From assembly GCA_002102555.1 (NCBI GenBank), contig MCFL01000219.1, positions 1 through 39,837 of the forward strand: a DNA stretch of 39,837 bases, read 5' to 3'. This document shows, piece after piece, positions 20,565-31,219 of the stretch (position 1 is the first letter of the stretch; every line of letters begins with the position of its first letter). This DNA comes from Catenaria anguillulae PL171. Lineage: Eukaryota; Blastocladiomycota; Blastocladiomycetes; Blastocladiales; Catenariaceae. Position numbers and translations under genes: made by a program. The notes beneath the pieces were generated by a model that did not search any database, was not told where the DNA came from, and was given only the letters and a program-made list of their open reading frames with translations.

Positions 20565-22355
20565 ATGTCTCATCGCTCTCCACTTGATTCCAGTGACTCA
20601 CTCGCACCCCCGCTGTCGTCATGGTCCTCGAGTGAGACGGAATCTCAGACACGGTGCCGTTCCTTCACGTACCCGCAAGGCACTTTTCTCCCCCCCGCAA
20701 CCGCGCTGATGACGACGCTCGAGTCCTCGGATCATGATCCACAAGTCAATGCCTTTCTCGCCAACCCAACCGTCCACCGCACCCACGACAACAAGGGTTA
20801 CCAATGCCCTCTGTGCCCGCAAGTCTTTCGCGACTCGTACTCGACCATGACCTCGAATTCATCCCAGCACTCGCATTTTTCCGAGTCGGCGTCCTCGCCA
20901 CGCCGCCAAGTCCGCACCGAAGCGCTCAAGGAACACCTCGGCGTCAAGCACAACCTGCTGCCCAGGCACGCATGCCCGTTCCGCAACCACACAAGGTGCA
21001 AGAGCAGCCCGCACGGGTTTGTCAAATGCCATCGCCTCGCCAACCACATCTTTGACAATGCACTCTGTCGGGCATCTGCCGTTGCCGCACTCGATTCCGC
21101 TAGCGATGATGACGCGTCTGTCGTGGCCGCCGACCAAGGCTTGATTGAATCGATTCGGTGGGCGCTGGGACCCAATGCACGCACCTGTACCGTGGCCGAG
21201 TTGGCTGATTTGTTCAAGGCAAGGCTCGTAAAGCGATTGGACGCCGCATCCTCTGCTAGTACCTTGACTACGGCGAGTGCAAGTGCCGAGAAGTCTGGCG
21301 GGAAGCGGCGGGCCAAGCAGGCGCGTGTCTTGGACATGGAAGATGTTGAGAATCGTCCGCCGCCGCCAGCAACGAGTTCGAGCTCCGAGTCGTCAGCATC
21401 TGATGCAAGCAATAAGCGTCGCCGAACCTTGGCAACCACGTCCGAGGTCGAGTTTACCCGCTTCTGGAACCAACTCCATTCCGATCTACCCTCCTCGTCT
21501 CTGCCCACGAGTGCCAACGACAATGTCACCACATACACTCTGTCGCCGCCGACCTCACCCACGTCCACCCTGGAGTGGTTCTCCGACATGATCTCCAATT
21601 CAACTTCCACCGACACCGTGTCTACTTGCCCATTCCCGTCGTCGTTGGCAAGTACAAGTCCATGCCCATTCCAATCGCTTCAGATTCCGACTCCACAACC
21701 ATCCCCATCACCGCTCGTGCTTCCCACCATCCTCCCCACCTCGCAACCGGCGCTCATGGACCCGCTCATGCTTACCACCGCCGTGGCATTCGACATGCCG
21801 CTGGCTCACGCACTTGCACCGCCGCCGCCAGTCCCTACATCCGCCTCCGCGTTAAGTCTGGCGTCCACGCTCGATTGCGGACTCTTTTACCCGCCCGTCA
21901 CTCAAGTCGCTCAAATCTCTCCATTTGCACTGCCACCTGCCTTACCGGTACCATCGACCACGCCATCCTTTTCCGATTTCGACCTGATCTTTCACACGGC
22001 GGCAACCATTTGCCCATCGACCATTGCACCCGCACTGACGTACGCGCCGACGGCGTGCACGACGCCACCCGTGGACCACGATGCGCTCTCGGCGTACCTG
22101 TTTGGTCCGCCGACGCCGCCGACGAGCCCAGCAGTTGGCGAGCATGTTCGGTTGACGTCCATCAAGGATCAGGTGCTCGCGGGCTCAGCCAATGCGATGG
22201 GGGAGCAGTCGACGGCGACAAATGAGGGTGTGGATCCGGTGTTGTTGGCGCTGTTTGGAATGGAGCCGGAAAAGGACAAGGAGGAATGTGACAAGGCAAA
22301 CGGGTTGGAGCGGTGTTTGCGTCTTTCCGACGTGTTGTTGAGTGAGTTTTTGTAA
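20565..22355 (+). CDS. Protein with split C2H2-like zinc finger, otherwise disordered
   Basis: A single exon encodes 596 residues. I recognise no named family. The N-terminal third carries Cys/His clusters. The first is Cys81-Pro-Leu-Cys84 and, 39 residues later, HLGVKH (His124, His129), so a C2H2-like finger appears to be split by a Ser-rich loop. No intron that keeps phase explains the loop. The second is CPFRNHTRCKSSPHGFVKCH followed by RLANH (137-161), with six Cys/His. A helical stretch (about 187-220, LIESIRWALGPNART) follows, then a basic patch KSGGKRRAKQAR that could be a nuclear signal, then a long Ser/Thr/Pro-rich tail. The layout suggests a nuclear DNA- or RNA-binding regulator, which is inference. 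The first Met at 20565 follows an in-frame-free leader and is taken as the start. Confidence 0.7.
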   Translation: MSHRSPLDSSDSLAPPLSSWSSSETESQTRCRSFTYPQGTFLPPATALMTTLESSDHDPQVNAFLANPTVHRTHDNKGYQCPLCPQVFRDSYSTMTSNSSQHSHFSESASSPRRQVRTEALKEHLGVKHNLLPRHACPFRNHTRCKSSPHGFVKCHRLANHIFDNALCRASAVAALDSASDDDASVVAADQGLIESIRWALGPNARTCTVAELADLFKARLVKRLDAASSASTLTTASASAEKSGGKRRAKQARVLDMEDVENRPPPPATSSSSESSASDASNKRRRTLATTSEVEFTRFWNQLHSDLPSSSLPTSANDNVTTYTLSPPTSPTSTLEWFSDMISNSTSTDTVSTCPFPSSLASTSPCPFQSLQIPTPQPSPSPLVLPTILPTSQPALMDPLMLTTAVAFDMPLAHALAPPPPVPTSASALSLASTLDCGLFYPPVTQVAQISPFALPPALPVPSTTPSFSDFDLIFHTAATICPSTIAPALTYAPTACTTPPVDHDALSAYLFGPPTPPTSPAVGEHVRLTSIKDQVLAGSANAMGEQSTATNEGVDPVLLALFGMEPEKDKEECDKANGLERCLRLSDVLLSEFL

Positions 22356-22757
22356 AAAAAGAGTAAGGAGGTGACGGCAAGCAGTTGTATAGTATGTGTC
22401 CATTTCATCTGGGTGTCTTGTGTCGTATGTGATATCTGTATTCCTTGATTTGTGGTCCAAAGTTGCATTGTCGTTGATCGCATCGTTGATTGACTGGTGA
22501 GACAAGACGGATCCCGTTGTGACTCCTGTCTTGAGCCCCCTGAACGGCTCAAAGAAGGGGACTTGCACATCGACCTCTTTGACGCCGGGTTCACACTCAC
22601 GATCCAAATGAGCATTTAAACCCACCGCGGTGCAGTCCATTGGCTCTCTCCCTCTCATTCTGTCGCCCTCTCTCTCTCTCTCACCGACGCTTCCAAACCC
22701 TCAGACATCTGCTTGTGAACTGTCCCCATCATTCAGAAGTCGTACCCAAATCCAACC
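22356..22757. other. Intergenic region upstream of the P450 gene
   Basis: Holds the 3' end of the gene on the left and the promoter of the P450. A CT-rich stretch (about 22643-22685) lies some 70-115 bases before the P450 start codon and may belong to its leader. Confidence 0.4.
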
Positions 22758-24666
22758 ATGGCTCCGAATCCCGCAGCTATCCAAGACCTGCTTGCCACGG
22801 CTCTCGCCTCGGCTCAAAGCTACCTCGAATCGCAAGGCCTCGTGTCGCCCAACAACACGACCGTTGTGCCCTCGGCCGCCGCACTCGCCATCGCCCTGCT
22901 CACTTTACTCGCGTACAAGCGCCTGACATCCACCTCCGCGGCCCCAACGCGCCGCTCAACCACATCCTCGGACGATTCATCCGACAGCGTGTCGTCACTG
23001 CCCTTGCCTCCCTTCCCAAAAGGCGCATGGCCCATTCTCGGCCACCTGCCCATTCTTGCGGCCAACATGTCTGCGCCGCACAAGGCCCTACAAGCCCTTG
23101 CGCGTGAGCTTGGACCCGTGTACATGCTTCGGCTCGGGGCAAGCAAGGCCGTTGTTGTGTCTGACGAGGCGACTGCGCGCGAAGCGCTCATCAAGCGCGG
23201 AAAGGACTTTTCGGGCCGGTTCCCAACGCGCTTGTGGTGGATCTTGTCTGAGAATGGGGCCAACATGGCCTATGCGCAATATGGCGAAGGTTGGCGCAAG
23301 ATTCGCCGCGCCGCACACAAGATCTTGACGCCCTTGGCGCTGTCGAGCATGGACGCGAGGTTGGAGGAAGAGGCCGTACGGCTCGTTAGGCATTTGCAGA
23401 GCGAGGGCGAGGGAGGTGCCAGGGCAATTGAAATGTCCAAGTTGTTTCGCAGGTATGCGGCCAATGTCATTTCCAGCAAGGCCTTGGGCGTCAGTTACCA
23501 GGACTTGGACGACCCCGTGCTGACGAGCGTGTTGAATGCAATTGCCGACATGTTTCGACTCACGGGCGTGGGCGGCATTGAGGATTACTTGGGCGAGGGC
23601 GCTTGGACAAAGAACTTTCTTGTCAAGGGCGTCATTGAGTTGATTTCCGCGCCAAAGGTCAGGGGCATGATGAGCGTCACGGAACGCATTCACAAGGCCG
23701 TGGTGTTGCCGAGGTTGAACGAGTTGCTGGCAAAGCTCAAGGAAGAGACGCCCGAGCAGCGTGCAGCCAGAAACTTGTGCTATGCCGAGGAGTTGCTCAT
23801 TACGCACATTTTGGAGCCCGAGGGTGATCCTGAGGATGCCTTGCCGTTCAACAGGATCAAGCTGTTGCTGGCGGATTTGGTCATGGCCGGCACCGTACGT
23901 TTCCCCTTCTGTCTGTCACTCTCGCGTATGTCTCATGAGCTAAAGCGATTCGACATACGTTCAATGCACGTAGGACTCGACCGCAGGCACACTGACCTGG
24001 CTCGCTGTCTTGCTCGTCAACAACCCCGAGGCACAACGCAAGGCACACGCCGAGCTCGACAAGTTGCGCGATGCAAACGGCAACCGCCACCTGCCCGTGC
24101 TTGCCGACATTGACTCGCTACCCTACGTGCGCGCCATCATCAAGGAAACTCTGCGCGCAATTCCCGTGGGCCCGCTCGGACTGCCGCACATGTGCACCGA
24201 AGACTCGCAAATCGGCGGCTATTTTGTTCCCGCGGGCACACAGCTGATCTTGAACGTGGTCGACATTCACGAGTCCATCTACCCAGGCGCGGGGACAGAG
24301 TTCATGCCCGAACGCTGGTTGACAGGAGCCCAAACCACATCAACAACGAGCAGCAAGAGTGCTGTGAAATCCACCGTCAAGGGCCAATCGGGCGACGCAG
24401 AGACGGGCGGATTGGACATTCTCGATGGCGTGTACACGTTTGGCCAGGGAAGGCGCATGTGCCCCGGCGTGCACTTGGCATACCGCGAGCTGTTCCTTGT
24501 CACGTCACAGATGCTGTCTGCTTTTGAGCTCCAGTGCGGTGTGCCGGGTAAAAAGAAGATTGGTATGGAGGAGGTCTTTGGGTTGGCCGTGTTGCCAAAG
24601 GAGGGCGCACATATCAAGTTTGTGCCCAGGCCTGGATTGGCGCCGATTGGGGCAGGCAAGAAGTAA
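22758..24666 (+). CDS. Microsomal cytochrome P450 monooxygenase
   Basis: Two exons, 22758-23894 and 23974-24666, give 609 residues, longer than the usual 500-530. An Ala/Leu-rich membrane anchor (about 35-53) is followed by a Ser-rich linker and the proline-rich hinge (LPLPPFPKGAWPILGHLP). The I-helix oxygen-activation motif AGTDST is formed exactly across the splice junction. The ExxR motif is in KETLR (about 434-438), PERW follows, and the heme loop FGQGRRMCPG has the thiolate ligand at about Cys542. The B-C region WRKIRRAAHKILTP carries the WxxxR motif. A Ser/Thr-rich insertion (about 490-515) before the heme loop explains part of the extra length. The fold and catalysis are clear; substrate and CYP family cannot be told, and no biosynthetic cluster is around it. 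Confidence 0.95.
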
Positions 24667-25521
24667 AAATGTACCTGGAGTTTGTCCAGCTGTAGGGGAA
24701 TGGAAGATGGCCTCAGAAATTGATGAGATTGCTTCATTTGCTTGTTTCCAGACTGGTTGATTTGTATGTGCGATTTGCCTTCAAATAATATCGTGTAGAA
24801 AGACTGGTACATGTTTGGATCCTCCTTTTGTTTGCGATGCATCCTGCGCGGAGAATTGGTGAAGGATGCAAGATTCAAGTCGAGACACAGAAAGGGTTGG
24901 TTGTGTGATCGATCCTGGGTGCGATGTGAGACATGCCGCTTTTCTCCAAACTCTACTCCGCCATCCACATCGAGGTTTGGCTAAATTCGTCAATAGGTTA
25001 TTGTTTGAGTTGCTCCATTGCCGTCCTCACTCGCTATTTCCACCGTCTTGCTGCTGGTGCACCGACTCGATGCGATTACTATGGGTATGCTGCAAACGCA
25101 CATCAGTGGTGGTCGATTGGGTTAACCGATGGGCGCCACAGCAGTCGACAGCACGGTCAAACTCCAAACAGATCGTGCTGAGACATTTATTGCAACAACA
25201 TGCTGCTTTCCACTGTGTCTTTGTTCCTTGACCCATGCGTGCGCACGAAACATGCCTCGGTGTCTATCTTGGTAAGCCATACCTAGGTAGCAGCCCCAAC
25301 GAAAACGCCACTCGACTTGCATGCAGGCTTTGTTTCCATACTCGGATTCCAGTAACCCACGTTGGCCAACATAGAAGGCGATTTGGCCTTCGTGGGATGG
25401 TGTCGGTGTGAGTATAATAATCGAGCTGCCTCCCTTGGACTCTTCGCTCGTCGCAGCTGATGCACGTCCAATGCGCTCTGTGAGCTTACTTGTCTTTGGC
25501 CAGCCCAACTACACCAAAACC
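24667..25521. other. Intergenic region between P450 and lectin genes
   Basis: About 0.85 kb. No gene-like frame, RNA gene or repeat was recognised. The right end is the presumed promoter of the lectin gene. Confidence 0.45.
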
Positions 25522-26492
25522 ATGCACACCCTCCTTCTCGCTCTCGTCGTCCTCATGCTCGCCGCCCAACAGGCGCACGCAGGCATGTGGTGGTAGTACG
25601 TCCAATGATCCCTATCCACTTCGCCCAGCGACTTTTTCGATCGTCTCACGTTGCTTTCTGCCGTCCGCAAACTTAGCGCCCAAATGCGCAATCCAAACAT
25701 GGGCCGCTGCCTCGACGTTGAGCAGTCGCACCAAACGCGGCTCTCGACAAGGGCGCAAATGTGGGACTGTTATGGCAATGCTCAAGCTCAGGTATCGTTT
25801 TCTTCGCTCTCTGTTTGCCCAGGTCCGGTGTTGACTTGTTTTTTTGACTTGCACCAGCAATTCCGCATGTACACCAATGCCGATAACGAGTACCGCATCC
25901 ATGCATACGACGACAAGTACTGCTTGGATGTTGCCGGCGGCGTAAGTCTTCCAATGCTCCATGTGCGTCTGACGTTGATACTCTTCGTTTCTCACATCTT
26001 TTCCTTCCCATAGGATGCAAAGCACGGTCAAGAGGTTCGCTGGTGGCAATGGTGTGTCCGACTCCTTACGCCAACTGTAACTGTGGTTTGCTAATCATTC
26101 GATTGCGCGAACAATTAGCAACGGTTCAAACGCACAACGATGGGTCTCTTGGACGCAAGGACGCTTCAGCTTCTGGTCGCCTTATGGCCACGTTCGTCGC
26201 CTTTGCCTCGACCCATGGCAAGGTACACTTTGCTTTGCGCGCCGTTGCTCGTGGCAATCCAGCCGTTGTAGGTACTTACTCACTATTGTCTGGGGTCCAA
26301 TACATAGGATTCAACGATAACCGCAACGGCCAACCCATCAAGTTGTCGAGGTGCCATGGTGGACCCGAGCAAGATTTCCAAACTTCTGTCTGGCCGGGCC
26401 GCGGCGGTGTGTGGCATGATGCAGCGGGTGGGCGGGTTGTGCATGAAATGAGGACGCCGCCGGGTGTTTCTCCAAGCCCCATGGAGCAGTAG
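25522..26492 (+). CDS. Secreted ricin-B-type beta-trefoil lectin
   Basis: Six exons (25522-25595, 25677-25791, 25858-25941, 26014-26051, 26119-26222, 26308-26492) give 199 residues. A signal peptide (about 1-20, ending AHA) is followed by one ricin B-type beta-trefoil. Its three subdomains show the expected Cys and QxW-like features: NPNMGRCLDV with AQMWDCYGNAQAQ, DDKYCLDVAGG with VRWWQCNGSNAQRW, and RLCLDPWQG with SRCHGGPEQDF. Such domains bind galactose-type sugars, and free-standing secreted copies are common in fungi. No catalytic domain accompanies it, so this is a lectin and not a toxin. Introns are 62-85 bases and all joins keep phase. The last about 35 residues after the trefoil are Gly/Pro-rich. 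Ligand and role (wall, host or defence) are unknown. Confidence 0.85.
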
Positions 26493-27002
26493 AGTCTTTC
26501 GGCGATGGCGATAGTGTGTTTTCCATTATGTGTAATGTGCGATAACGTGCGAAATAAAGAATTACGACAGCAAAGGTGCCAGGTGTAACCATGTGAGACA
26601 GAAATCAAAGAGCTGTGAATTTGCTTCTAGGTATTAAGATGGGCCTGTTGAGCAGAAAAATGGGTCGAGGTAGGAGGTTGAAACTAGGAATTTACATGGG
26701 TTGGTTGATGAAGACCCGAATGCTGTCGAGTCCCAACACAGCGTGTGGTTGACCCTGCCCAGGTCAATGCGAGCTGGTGGGGGACATTTGGAGCTCCTTT
26801 CCATCCTGACAACGTGCAAGACGCAAGACGCGAGACGCCACGGCGATCGATCGAAAACACGCGTTTTTTTAAAGGAACACAGGCCTCCGATTCGTCCGCA
26901 AGCCGCTCCCATCCGCTCAACTACGCCGTCCAGTGTTCGAGCACAAGGCATTTTCGATTCCCTCTCAGCCAAACGGCATCGTACTATCAAAAATCGCACG
27001 CC
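26493..27002. other. Intergenic region upstream of the uL14 gene
   Basis: A plus-strand frame (26745-27401) runs through here and into the first intron of uL14, but it has no family features and overlaps the ribosomal protein exon in the same frame by chance. The stretch is otherwise presumed promoter. Confidence 0.45.
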
Positions 27003-28133
27003 ATGGCAAAGAATGCGAAAGGTCAGTTTACTATGTATAAGAATACTCCAATGAACCGTCAAGTCCGCCGCTACCGTTTGATACTAGTCGAGCAAATTGG
27101 ACGACTGTTGACCGAGTTGCAATCCTTACCGAATCTAACTCGAGACATCTCGCGCCCGACCGTCGATGCCCGCCGCCCACCGCCCACCGCCTCCGAGTGC
27201 CGATACCACTGGAGACTCACGTCGAACCATTTGCCGCCATCCCAAACTGTTGAACCTATCGAAGCTTTGCTGACTCAAGGTCTCGCCGATACCAACAAAC
27301 ACATGGCACCAACGACGAAGCTATCGGCATTCAACCTCGACCACCGAATCTACGACGCCCCACGTCCTCATCTACAGCTTGTTCCAATCTGCTCGAACTA
27401 GGGTTCAAGCGGCCGGCAGACTTGTGGACTTCTTCATGGACCGCTTCTTGACCATTTTCATTTTTACCCGGAGACTAACGTCAGGATTCCCTTCAATTGT
27501 AATCTTTTGTAGCTTACGGTACCTATCCCCTCACCACCGACGCCACTTCAAGCGATTTCGACCTTATCAGTCGTCGTTCGCATCTCCACCTCAGTTTACT
27601 AACTATGCTCCACCTCGTCACCTCTACGATGTCTCGTCATGACCCTCAATAGTGTCCGGAACCAAGTTCCGCATGGCACTCGGTCTCCCCGTCGGTGCCG
27701 TCATGAACTGCGCCGACAACTCTGGCGCCAAGAACCTCTACGTTATTTCCGTCAAGGGTACCAAGGCCCGCCTCAACCGCCTCCCCAAGGCTGGTCCCGG
27801 CGACATGGTCCTCGCCACCGTCAAGAAGGGTAAGCCCGACCTCCGTAAGAAGGTCATGCCCGCCGTCGTTCTCCGTCAACGCAAGCCCTGGCGCCGTAGG
27901 GATGGTGTCTTCCTCTACTTCGAGGATAACGCCGGTGTCATCGTCAACCCCAAGGGTGAAATGAAGGGTTCCGCCATCACTGGCCCCGTTGCCAAGGAGT
28001 GCGCCGACCTCTGGCCCAAGATTGCCTCGGCCTCCGGCACTGGTATGTTTAATGTTGCTTGTTTTTCGGCAACCTGTGTATGGAACTATGGTCGTTAACA
28101 TGTTGACGGTTCCCTTTTTTCACAGTTGTCTAA
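27003..28133 (+). CDS. RPL23: Large-subunit ribosomal protein uL14 (L23)
   Basis: uL14 sits at the subunit interface of the 60S ribosome. The body, exon 27653-28042, is unmistakable: [60 protein letters not shown] and [15 protein letters not shown]. The last exon (28126-28133) adds VV and the stop. The main exon has no ATG of its own at the right place. The proposed first exon (27003-27021, MAKNAK) ends at g|gtcagt and splices in phase to give [17 protein letters not shown], 138 residues in total, in line with the family (137-140). That makes intron 1 631 bases long, against 40-190 for most introns here. The first exon is likely but not proven. Confidence 0.93.
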
Positions 28134-28699
28134 GCACCCTCATCATTCAAGGCTCGCATGCTCGGCGACATCGTTGTTTGTTTTCGGCGTTGCTCGTTGG
28201 AATTGTGGACTTGGACGATTTGGATTCTCAAATACACAAGTCGTTTGTTGATTTGAACTGGCGTCGTGTTCGCACGCCTTTGCTCGTTGACACTTGCAAA
28301 GCACGAGGTACATGTCAACATGTTGTGTTACCAGTTCAAGTTATCAGGCAAGTAATATTCATTTACTGGTGAGCAAGGACACCGGATGCTCAGCACGTCC
28401 AAGCGCAAGCGACCAGTCATTGATTTATTGAGTGCTTGTGTGGGACTTTTCCAATCTCGAGACGGCCTTTGATAATTGATAACGAAGCATTCGCTCGTGA
28501 ACTAGAGATGTGAATTACACAGCCGAGGTGCATTACACGACAATTACATGAAATGTCAAGATACGTTACAGTAATGTGACGGAATGCGTTATACAAATAC
28601 TTGCAATTTCATTATGCTCGGGTGACAAGTGAACCATCCAAAAACCATGAAACAGCAGGCTGCGAGGGAATGCAACATGGAAAAACACCAACGAACACA
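28134..28699. other. Intergenic region next to transposon material
   Basis: Relatively AT-rich stretch between the uL14 gene and the transposon relics. No coding frame of note. Terminal inverted repeats or target duplications of the neighbouring element would be expected here but none was identified by eye. Confidence 0.4.
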
Positions 28700-29707
28700 C
28701 GTACTACTTGTAGCGGCTGGGCTCATACCACTCTCTCCGCAAGTACATAGCAGAAGAATGGGACGTGATCGTGCGACTTGCAGAGGTTGATCATCTCAGC
28801 CACATGCTCACGGTAGAGCTGTTGCTGCGATTCGGGTTGCAGGGGCCGTTGCCGGGAATCGAGGGGGTGGTTGGCCCAATGCTCGTTCGCGTGCTTCCAC
28901 ATGAGCTTGTTGACCTCGTCGATAGGCTCGCCGCGTCTTGGATCCAGACTGCCAGACAAACTTTGGCTCGGTGGGCGCATCGGGCTTGGATTTGGGTGGA
29001 CGAGTTGACGTTTCGCGTGACGCAGGCAAAGATGATGCGGGATCCGATGAGGCAGCGGCAGAGACCATGTCCTTAACACGCTGGATCCAGTCGGCACACA
29101 CATCCTTGCCCACATATTCAGCGACGGCATCCATGATGGTGAGAGCTCGGCCAACGTTCTCACCAGGCTGATCTGGTTTTTTGATCCACCGGCCGACTGC
29201 TTGGGCCATGTGGAACAAGCACAGCTGCACTTGCGTTGTTGGGAAAACATCCTCGAACACCTTCATGTGCGTCCAATCCTTGTCCGTCGTGCAGAAAAGA
29301 GGCTCGGCATCGGGATACTGCTCCTTGAACGAGTGCAGCCAAGCCTTGATTGCGGCCTTTCGCTGGCCGTCATTGTCGCCGCCAGTTTCGAGCAGGAAGT
29401 ACGGGAGCGGATATGCGCGGTGATACGCAATGCCCATGAGCACGAGCAACTCATACCCGTCAACGTTGGTCTTGTACTTCCCGTCAATAAAGAGCGCCGA
29501 CACCACCTTGGCGCGCCGATTCTTGTCCTGCAACAACTTCTCGCCCAATGCATTCATGACACCCAGGTACCCTCGCGTACCAGCCTCCGAGTTGGATACC
29601 AGCAATCGCCCGAACGATCGGACACATGCTTCGTCCTTGGACAACAGTGCAAGCAAATGAGCAACTGACCGAGCGACCGCAAAGCGTGCGCATCCATAGC
29701 GCGCCAT
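28700..29707 (-). mobile_element. MULE-type DNA transposase relic
   Basis: A minus-strand frame (29707-28808) contains the DDE core of Mutator-like transposases: FIDGKYKTNVDGYELLVLMG with the first Asp, then CTTDKDWTHMKVFEDVFP with the second, then VQLCLFHMAQAVGRWIKK. Downstream in a second frame is DEVNKLMWKHANEHW, and in a third YLRREWYEPSRYK before a stop, which resembles the usual C-terminal tail of fungal MULE proteins. So the reading frame is broken at least twice. No SWIM finger or N-terminal DNA-binding domain is seen. It lies directly after the hAT transposase on the same strand. The element looks inactive. Confidence 0.75.
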
Positions 29708-31133
29708 TCAGTACGCATACGGAAGGCGGGCGTCTGTGACCAAGTTCGCATCTTGAAATCGATTGCGAATCAGGCGTAAGACGTCGGCAAAGGGGCGATG
29801 CGTGGTGCGGGAAGAACGATTTGAACAGATCCAAAGCCTCATAAAGCGCTGAATCACGAGCACTCTTGTTGATGCCACAAGCGTAGTACTTGGGGTGGAG
29901 CAGATAGGTCATCAAATGGACTGGATGGTAGAGCCTTCGCCACCGCTTGTGCAGGATCGCAATTGCGTCATCGCGAATGTTCGACGGCAGACTCCGATAA
30001 TCTTGATACATGGCGGCAAACCCAGCCATCGCGTCGGCGCAGGTTGTTGTGTTGGACTCGAGCATAATGGTCAAGTTACTTGGAACCCGAAGAGCATCAA
30101 GAACCATGTCCAAATCGTCCCAAAAGATATCGGACAGAAGGTGCCCGGCGACCTTTTTCCATACACCCTTTTGCACCGTCTTCAAACGAGGCTGGTTGTT
30201 GGTGATGGCCTGCCTCATTTCAATGACAAGGGTCTCGAGGTGCTTGCACAAGGACTTGAGATTCTTACCAGATACGTAGATTGTTGCCCAGCGAGTGACA
30301 AAAGGCACATCAATGCCGACGTGGCGACGGCCAAGAATATTCGACAGCCGCTCCCGCAGCCAAGTTGTCTTCTTGATGAGCTTGATGATGAGAAGCATGT
30401 TCTCGATGCAAACAGCAATGAGCTTGATCTGGCGAATGACGTTCGAGTCGGCAACGTGCAAGTTGATCCAATGCGCAGCGCACGCGAGAGCAAGAACAGC
30501 AGGAAGAATCTGTGTACATGGTCCAAAATCATGGTCAGAATCAATGCCTTTAGTCCAGGAATCGGAAAGCACGCACGTCTTCAATGTCCATACGTGCCTT
30601 CTTGATGTTGGAGGCTGAATCGGTAGCAAAGGCCGTAACTTCGGTCTTGCTTGCCTTGGGAATCTTAAAGCCGTCGTCCAAGGCCGAGCCGATGGGCGGC
30701 CGCGAGCCAGGGCGGCAGACACGAGACTTGAACAAATCGGACGCCATGTCGTCGAGCACGTTCTTTTCGAAATCGGCAATCAAGTTGCCGGCCGTGTCAC
30801 TGGAACTGGCAGGCAAATGGGCAAATGCGAGCAAAGTGTCGTCAAAGACGAAATCTGGCCAAAACAATCCCAAAACGACATGGCGCGCGCCCTTGCCGTT
30901 GATAGACATGGAACTCTTCAAGTTGCATGTTCGGCGGGCTTGTTGAAGGGGGAGACGTCCACTTTCAGGACGTTGCCGGCCGTCATGAGCGAGACGCTGT
31001 GCATGTGCGTGACGGGCGCAAGTTCGGTGATGTCTTGGAAAATCTCATGCTGGATAGGAGCTTGATCGATCGACGGCCCTGAGGTCATCGAAAAGCACTG
31101 CCAACCAACTGAACTCAATCGGAGGGCATCCAA
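29708..31133 (-). mobile_element. hAT-superfamily transposase relic (DUF659-like)
   Basis: Minus-strand frames 31133-30918, 30921-30550 and 30779-29484 carry the parts of an hAT transposase in order. GNVLKVDVSPFNKPAEHA comes first, then TEVTAFATDSASNIKKARMD (the TDNASN-type DUF659 motif), then CAAHWINLHVADS (the CAAH motif), then IKKTTWLRERLSNIL and VPFVTRWATIYVS (the TRW/ATxF region). A frame change occurs near the DUF659 motif and another after LDLFKSFFPHHAS. No full hATC dimerisation motif or BED finger could be found. Several breaks and the missing ends indicate a decayed copy. Its upstream end reaches to within 90 bases of the ankyrin-like gene. Confidence 0.75.
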
Positions 31134-31219
31134 TTCCGATTTGCTGATTTCCCCTCACATTGCCTGCGCGCCGGCCCATGATTCCATACATATGAAATGG
31201 ACGAAGCACGAAACACGCA

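Noticed and set aside
20837-20910. Possible intron inside the split zinc finger
   Set aside because: GT and AG borders exist, but removal of 74 bases shifts the frame and loses the conserved HLGVKH part.
22758-24666. A biosynthetic gene cluster around the P450
   Set aside because: The neighbours are a zinc-finger-like protein and a lectin; no polyketide, peptide or terpene synthase lies in the window.
25522-26492. Ricin-like toxin
   Set aside because: Only the sugar-binding B-type trefoil is present; there is no N-glycosidase A domain.
26745-27401. A 218-codon plus-strand open frame upstream of and into the uL14 gene
   Set aside because: It shares the frame of the short first exon of uL14 and then runs through its intron; composition is not protein-like and no family motif is present.
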